From Pseudomonas profundi (GTDB lineage Bacteria > Pseudomonadota > Gammaproteobacteria > Pseudomonadales > Pseudomonadaceae), in assembly GCF_008638305.1 (NCBI RefSeq), contig NZ_VTPZ01000018.1, positions 1 to 40,711 on the forward strand: 40,711 nucleotides of DNA, written 5' to 3'. Below the pieces are notes generated by a model. That model ran no database searches and had not been told where the DNA came from. It worked only from the letters and a program-made list of their open reading frames with translations. How positions within the stretch are numbered: position 1 is the first letter of the stretch; the number at the start of each line of letters is the position of its first letter. Shown here in pieces: positions 36,725 through 40,711 of the stretch. Made by a program: the position numbers and the translations under genes.

Positions 36725-38974
36725 ATGTTCAAACACCTGCACTTTCCCATTCTGGTGATTAATCCACACATCGGCCGGCAGGACGTGGCCGGTACTCAGC
36801 TTGCAGAACTCTTCAAAGGGTTGGAGCAGGAAGGTTTTGAAGTGCTTGGTACCGCTTCGACAGACGAGGGCCGCTTGATCGCCGAGGCGCACCGCGGATT
36901 GTCATGCATCCTGTTTACCGCGGACCTGGAAGCCGATCTCGCACCAGTGCGTGCGCTTTTTGAGGCCGCGCATTCGCGCTCGCCCGAACTGCCGATCATG
37001 GCGCTGAGCATTCAGCAGAACCTGGATAGCGCCAAGCTTGCCGAGCTGCGCAACCTGCACCAGTTGCGCGGCATCATTTACCTGTTCGAGGACACCCTGC
37101 CTTTCATCGCCGGACAGATTGCACGCACTGCCCGCTCTTATCTATCCCAGCTGTTACCGCCGTTCTTCAAGGCATTGATGGATTACACCGGACGCGCCAG
37201 CTACTCCTGGCATTCGCCCGGCCACGGCGGTGGTGTCGCCTTTCGCAAGAGCCCTGTCGGACGTGCTTTTCATGATTTCTTCGGCGAAAACACCCTGCGT
37301 TCGGACCTGTCGGTTTCGGTGCCGGGCCTGGGCTCGCTGCTCGACCATAACGGCCCCATCGCCGCGGCCGAGGCCAATACCGCACGCACCTTTGGCGCTG
37401 ACCACAGTTTCTACGTCGTCAACGGCACCTCCACCGCCAACAAGATTATCTGGCACGCCTATGTCACCCGCGACGATGTGGTGTTGGTGGACCGCAACTG
37501 CCACAAGTCGATCCTGCACGCGATCATCATGACCGGGGCGATTCCCGTATACCTCACCGGTTCGCGTAACGACTACGGCATCATCGGCCCGATCAGTCTC
37601 GATTCCTTCTCTCCCCAGCGGCTGCGTGAACGGCTGGCGGAGCATCCCCTTTTGCAGGGACGCGAAGCCAGGATCCGCCTGGGGGTGGTCACGAACTCGA
37701 CCTACGACGGGCTTTGCTATAACGCCGAGCTGATCAAGGACGAGCTTGAGGACGCTGTTGATATTCTGCATTTTGACGAAGCCTGGTACGGGTACGCCGC
37801 CTTCCACGAATTTTATGCCGGTCGCCATGGCATGGGTCGTCATCGCGGATTTCCCCGCGCGCAGCATCCGCTGGTGTTCGCTACGCAATCGCCGCACAAG
37901 GTATTAGCCGCACTGTCGCAGGCCTCGATCATCCTCGCCGAAAACAGCGATGAGCAATCGCTGGATGAGCAGCGTTTCAACGAAGCTTTCATGATGCACA
38001 CCTCCACTTCGCCGCATTACGGCATCATCGCGTCCATCGATGTGGCCACGGGCATGATGGCAGGCGCACCAGGACGTTCATTGGTACAGGAAACCCTGGA
38101 CGAGGCGCTGTCGTTCCGCTGCGCCATGCACCAGATTGCCGAGCGGCTTGATGAAGACCAGTGGTGGTTCGACCTATGGGAGCCTGCAGCGGCGTTGAAC
38201 GCCGAACCGCTTTCAGCGCATGACTGGACACTCGATAACGAGGCCGGGTGGCATGGGTTCGGCCCGATGGCAGACGATTACGCATTGCTTGATCCGATCA
38301 AGGTGACCCTGCTTACGCCCGGGGTGGAAGAACAGGGACGCCTGGCCCGAAGCGGCATACCCGCCGCTATCGTCACTCGCTTTCTCGCCGAGCGCGGGCT
38401 CGTTGTCGAGAAGACCGGGCTGTATTCCTTTCTGATTCTGTTCTCGCTGGGCATTACCAAAGGCAAGTGGAGCACGCTGGTGTCCGAGCTGCAGGAATTC
38501 AAGCGGCTTTATGACACCAATGCACCACTTGAGGTAACGCTGCCTGGCATCGCACGGACAGGGCATTACAGCGGCATGGGGCTGCGCGATCTTAGCCAAC
38601 AATTACACCATTTCTACAAGACCCAGCGACTGGTAAAGGTATCCCGGCAGCTGTATACCGAATTGCCGGAGATGGCCCTGCGGCCGGCTGATGCCTATCA
38701 GGAAATGGTGCGGGGAAACGTCGAATCAGTATCCATCGAGCAACTGGCAGGCCGCGTCAGCGCAGTAATGCTTGTGCCCTACCCGCCCGGCATCCCGGTG
38801 ATCATGCCCGGGGAGCGCTTTCCTGCCGACAGCACCGCGATCGTGGACTTTCTGCAGATCGCTTCAACGCTCGACCGCCAGTTTCCCGGATTCGAGAGTG
38901 ATATCCACGGCTTGCGCCGGCTGCAGGCCACAGACGGACAGCTATCCTTCTGCGTTGACTGCCTGACGTCCTGA
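36725..38974 (+). CDS. ldcA: Lysine/arginine/ornithine decarboxylase, LdcA-type
   Basis: This 749-residue PLP-dependent enzyme of the Orn/Lys/Arg decarboxylase major domain family has a wing domain (residues 1-140), the PLP domain with SPGHGGGVAFRKSPVG, NGTSTANKIIW, HFDEAWYGYAAFHEF and the PLP lysine K392 in ATQSPHKVLAALSQAS, and a C-terminal domain with VEKTGLYSFLILFSLGITKGKWS. Sequence and length are close to Pseudomonas LdcA (about 751 residues), which decarboxylates lysine to cadaverine in lysine catabolism. No antiporter or regulator gene is next to it, unlike acid-stress systems. The substrate (lysine rather than arginine) is inferred from that resemblance. The ATG at 36725 has ACGGA at a weak distance upstream. 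Confidence 0.85.
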   Translation: MFKHLHFPILVINPHIGRQDVAGTQLAELFKGLEQEGFEVLGTASTDEGRLIAEAHRGLSCILFTADLEADLAPVRALFEAAHSRSPELPIMALSIQQNLDSAKLAELRNLHQLRGIIYLFEDTLPFIAGQIARTARSYLSQLLPPFFKALMDYTGRASYSWHSPGHGGGVAFRKSPVGRAFHDFFGENTLRSDLSVSVPGLGSLLDHNGPIAAAEANTARTFGADHSFYVVNGTSTANKIIWHAYVTRDDVVLVDRNCHKSILHAIIMTGAIPVYLTGSRNDYGIIGPISLDSFSPQRLRERLAEHPLLQGREARIRLGVVTNSTYDGLCYNAELIKDELEDAVDILHFDEAWYGYAAFHEFYAGRHGMGRHRGFPRAQHPLVFATQSPHKVLAALSQASIILAENSDEQSLDEQRFNEAFMMHTSTSPHYGIIASIDVATGMMAGAPGRSLVQETLDEALSFRCAMHQIAERLDEDQWWFDLWEPAAALNAEPLSAHDWTLDNEAGWHGFGPMADDYALLDPIKVTLLTPGVEEQGRLARSGIPAAIVTRFLAERGLVVEKTGLYSFLILFSLGITKGKWSTLVSELQEFKRLYDTNAPLEVTLPGIARTGHYSGMGLRDLSQQLHHFYKTQRLVKVSRQLYTELPEMALRPADAYQEMVRGNVESVSIEQLAGRVSAVMLVPYPPGIPVIMPGERFPADSTAIVDFLQIASTLDRQFPGFESDIHGLRRLQATDGQLSFCVDCLTS

Positions 38975-38977
38975 GCC

Positions 38978-39004
38978 AGCGAACCCCCGCACAGGGGCCT
39001 CGCT
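38978..39004 (+). terminator. Weak hairpin after ldcA
   Basis: AGCGA and CCCC on the left pair with GGGG and TCGCT on the right (38978-39004), a stem with small bulges, starting right after the ldcA stop. No T-run follows. The rest of 39005-39254 holds no gene that I can support. Confidence 0.35.
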
Positions 39005-39254
39005 GCTGTCGCCGATGACGACTCTGTCCCGGACCTCAACATTCGTCGGCTACAGGTCACACTAACGTCATGAAAGAGTCGCAGGCTGGACACTCTTCCT
39101 GTTGAATATCGGCCTTGCAACAACCTGCACATTCTCATCAGGAAGAGCATCGGAACGAGTTCTGGTCTGCGCCTGTCGCGCGATGTCCTGGAGCTCTCTC
39201 AGACAATTCGCGTTATCCGCCCGGGTGCAGATAACGAGGCCAGGAGCAGCTGCA

Positions 39255-40196
39255 ATGAACTATCGAAGCCTGAACGACCTATCAACGCTGATTAATGATC
39301 ACGCCGGCAACTTCCCCCGCGACGCCGAACTGGTAGTTGGGGCGTCGCGTAGCGGCATGCTGGTGGCGAATATCATCGCGCTCAAACTGAACCAGCCGAG
39401 CACCGATCTCCAGACGCTTCTGCGCAGCGACGCCTCACCCGAAATTGGCGCCCGGAGAATATTGCTGGTTGATGATTGCCTGTCGAGCCCACATTCGATG
39501 CAACAGGCGAAAGAGAAACTCGAAAAGCATCGCGCCGCGTCGGTGACGACACTGGTAGCCTTCGCCGAAAGAGAGCATGTCCTGGATATCGATCTGGTGC
39601 TGGAGGTGCTTGAGCACCCGAGGGTCTACGAGTGGAATATCATGCACCACCCACTGGTCGGTCAGGCGTGCTTCGATATCGATGGTGTTCTGTGCGTTGA
39701 TCCGACCCAGGCCGAAAACGACGACGGTCCTGTATATCGCAATTTCCTCAGTACTACCCGACCGCTTCATATCCCTTCGCTACCGATCGCGCATCTGGTT
39801 ACCAGCCGACTCGAAAAGTACCGCGCCGAGACCGAGGATTGGCTGCAACGAAATGGCGTGCGCTATGGCACCCTGCATATGCTGGATCTGCCGTCGGCCG
39901 AGGAACGGCGACGTCTGAACATGCATCACAAGTTCAAAGCCGAGGTATATCGTAACAATCCGCTGGCGCAACTGTTCATCGAGAGCGAAAAGGCGCAAGC
40001 AATCGAGATCATGCGCTCCGCCGGCAAACCGGTGTTCTGCATTGAGACCAACCGTATGTACGTACCCGGCATGAAGCAGAAGGAACTGGATACGACGCAG
40101 CCTGGCGGATTGCGTAAAGCACTGGGTAAAGCACGGCGCTTGCCGCGACGGGTGGTGGATACGGCGGTCGCTCGGCTCATGCCAATCGCACAATAG
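39255..40196 (+). CDS. Phosphoribosyltransferase-HAD fusion protein
   Basis: The 313-residue protein joins two parts. Residues 1-130 resemble type I phosphoribosyltransferases: VVGASRSGMLVANIIA is the pyrophosphate-loop region and ILLVDDCLSSPHSM (69-82) stands in the place of the PRPP-binding loop, with DD conserved but the usual T-G-x-T replaced. Residues 137-275 look like a HAD hydrolase: FDIDGVLCVD (140-149) carries the Asp-x-Asp of motif I, LVTSR (181-185) motif II and FIESEKAQA (241-249) the acidic motif. The tail is basic. AGGAG is nine bases before the ATG. The family is usually annotated simply as a phosphoribosyltransferase; neither substrate is known. It stands alone between ldcA and the tRNAs. 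An upstream in-frame start at 39102 has no support. Confidence 0.75.
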   Translation: MNYRSLNDLSTLINDHAGNFPRDAELVVGASRSGMLVANIIALKLNQPSTDLQTLLRSDASPEIGARRILLVDDCLSSPHSMQQAKEKLEKHRAASVTTLVAFAEREHVLDIDLVLEVLEHPRVYEWNIMHHPLVGQACFDIDGVLCVDPTQAENDDGPVYRNFLSTTRPLHIPSLPIAHLVTSRLEKYRAETEDWLQRNGVRYGTLHMLDLPSAEERRRLNMHHKFKAEVYRNNPLAQLFIESEKAQAIEIMRSAGKPVFCIETNRMYVPGMKQKELDTTQPGGLRKALGKARRLPRRVVDTAVARLMPIAQ

Positions 40197-40270
40197 CCGC
40201 GCTTAGCGACCGACGCCGGCGCCCATCGCGCCGGCGTACCGGTCCGGTGCGTACTCCACCAGCACAAAAA

Positions 40271-40299
40271 AAAGGGCCGACAATAAATGCCGGCCCTTT
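40271..40299 (-). terminator. Intrinsic terminator of the tRNA operon
   Basis: AAAGGGCCG (40271-40279) pairs with CGGCCCTTT (40291-40299). On the minus strand the stem is followed by a run of T (complement of AAAAAAAA before 40274), just after the last tRNA. It can also act on the plus strand after the fusion gene. Confidence 0.9.
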
Positions 40300-40303
40300 G
40301 AAA

Positions 40304-40379
40304 TGGTGGAGCTATGCGGGATCGAACCGCAGACCTCCTGCATGCCATGCAGGCGCTCTCCCAGCTGAGCTATAGCCCC
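40304..40379 (-). tRNA. tRNA-Ala (GGC)
   Basis: 76 bases with encoded CCA, acceptor GGGGCTA/TAGCTCC, anticodon arm CCTGC-ATGGCAT-GCAGG with anticodon GGC, and T-loop TTCGATC. It is the last of three tRNAs. Its T-stem begins T-A where the other copy has A-T. Confidence 0.97.
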
Positions 40380-40426
40380 GTGGTCTTGCGACCGCCGATA
40401 CGATATTGCCTGTACCGGATCAATAA

Positions 40427-40502
40427 TGGCGTCCCCTAGGGGACTCGAACCCCTGTTACCGCCGTGAAAGGGCGGTGTCCTAGGCCACTAGACGAAGGGG
40501 AC
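40427..40502 (-). tRNA. tRNA-Glu (TTC)
   Basis: 76 bases with encoded CCA, acceptor GTCCCCT/AGGGGAC, anticodon arm CCGCC-CTTTCAC-GGCGG with anticodon TTC, and T-loop TTCGAGT. It is the middle gene of the operon. Confidence 0.97.
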
Positions 40503-40586
40503 GCAAACCCTTCTATGCGTTTGAGGCTGGGCGCCTCAAGGCATCAGTGTAAAAACAGGTCAACGCAGAACGTTGACCAAAGAAAT

Positions 40587-40662
40587 TGGTGGAGCTAAGC
40601 GGGATCGAACCGCTGACCTCCTGCATGCCATGCAGGCGCTCTCCCAGCTGAGCTATAGCCCC
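40587..40662 (-). tRNA. tRNA-Ala (GGC), first copy
   Basis: 76 bases with encoded CCA and anticodon GGC. It is the first gene of the operon, starting 18 bases after the -10 element. It is nearly identical to the copy at 40304-40379, differing in the T-stem and next to it. Confidence 0.97.
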
Positions 40663-40680
40663 GTCTTCTGGACGGGGCGC

Positions 40681-40709
40681 ATATTATGATTCATGCCCTG
40701 GTCTGTCAA
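40681..40709 (-). promoter_or_regulatory. Sigma-70 promoter of the tRNA operon
   Basis: On the minus strand TTGACA (40709-40704) and TAATAT (40686-40681) are separated by exactly 17 bases. A GC-rich stretch (GCGCCCCG) follows the -10 element, as in promoters under stringent control. Confidence 0.85.
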
Positions 40710-40711
40710 CA

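Noticed and set aside
36725..38974. Acid-resistance decarboxylase/antiporter system
   Set aside because: No antiporter or acid-response regulator is adjacent; the protein resembles catabolic LdcA of Pseudomonas.

Overview
The window looks like chromosomal DNA of a Pseudomonas-type gammaproteobacterium (Pseudomonadaceae). The DNA is GC-rich. The central block gltA / sdhCDAB-sucAB-lpd-sucCD followed by a branched-chain amino-acid carrier is, from memory, the arrangement of Pseudomonas genomes. LdcA-type lysine decarboxylase, a short-form IlvD, a GlmS and a sigma-54 driven nitrate assimilation cluster fit the same group. A Halopseudomonas- or Stutzerimonas-like lineage is possible, but I cannot fix the species from sequence alone.

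Layout. 1-4.4 kb: small accessory and stress genes (truncated haemoglobin, LprI-like periplasmic protein, DUF2945, DUF488), then ilvD and a convergent DUF2845 gene. The ilvD/DUF2845 junction carries a 297-bp duplicated segment. 4.4-10.7 kb: a pyrimidine-dimer-glycosylase-like gene, then nitrate assimilation: an NNP nitrate transporter, a NasB-like flavoprotein and the molybdenum nitrate reductase NasA. Transporter and reductase units each have a clear -24/-12 sigma-54 promoter. The nitrite reductase is not in the window. 10.8-15.6 kb: acnA (minus) and divergent glmS (plus), the latter with an unoccupied attTn7-type 3' end. 15.7-20.6 kb: a hypothetical membrane protein, two coupled hotdog thioesterases, a Gly-Thr-repeat lipoprotein, DUF599 and brnQ.

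20.7-33.9 kb is the TCA block: sdhCDAB, sucAB, lpd and sucCD on the minus strand, divergent from gltA. Recognisable sigma-70 promoters lie between sdhC and gltA, and intrinsic terminators close both units. With acnA, these genes give citrate synthase, aconitase, the 2-oxoglutarate dehydrogenase complex, succinyl-CoA synthetase and succinate dehydrogenase. 33.9-40.2 kb holds a YkgJ cysteine-cluster protein, a beta-hydroxyacid dehydrogenase, a small periplasmic protein, ppnP, a 4HBT thioesterase, ldcA and an unusual phosphoribosyltransferase-HAD fusion. The right end is a minus-strand tRNA operon (Ala-Glu-Ala) with promoter and terminator.

Most of the window is well-understood housekeeping DNA. 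I see no phage, insertion sequence, CRISPR array or defence system. The items most worth a second look are the PRT-HAD fusion, the GT-repeat lipoprotein with a CRP/Vfr-like palindrome at its start, a dispersed hairpin repeat present twice, and the duplicated ilvD/DUF2845 junction.
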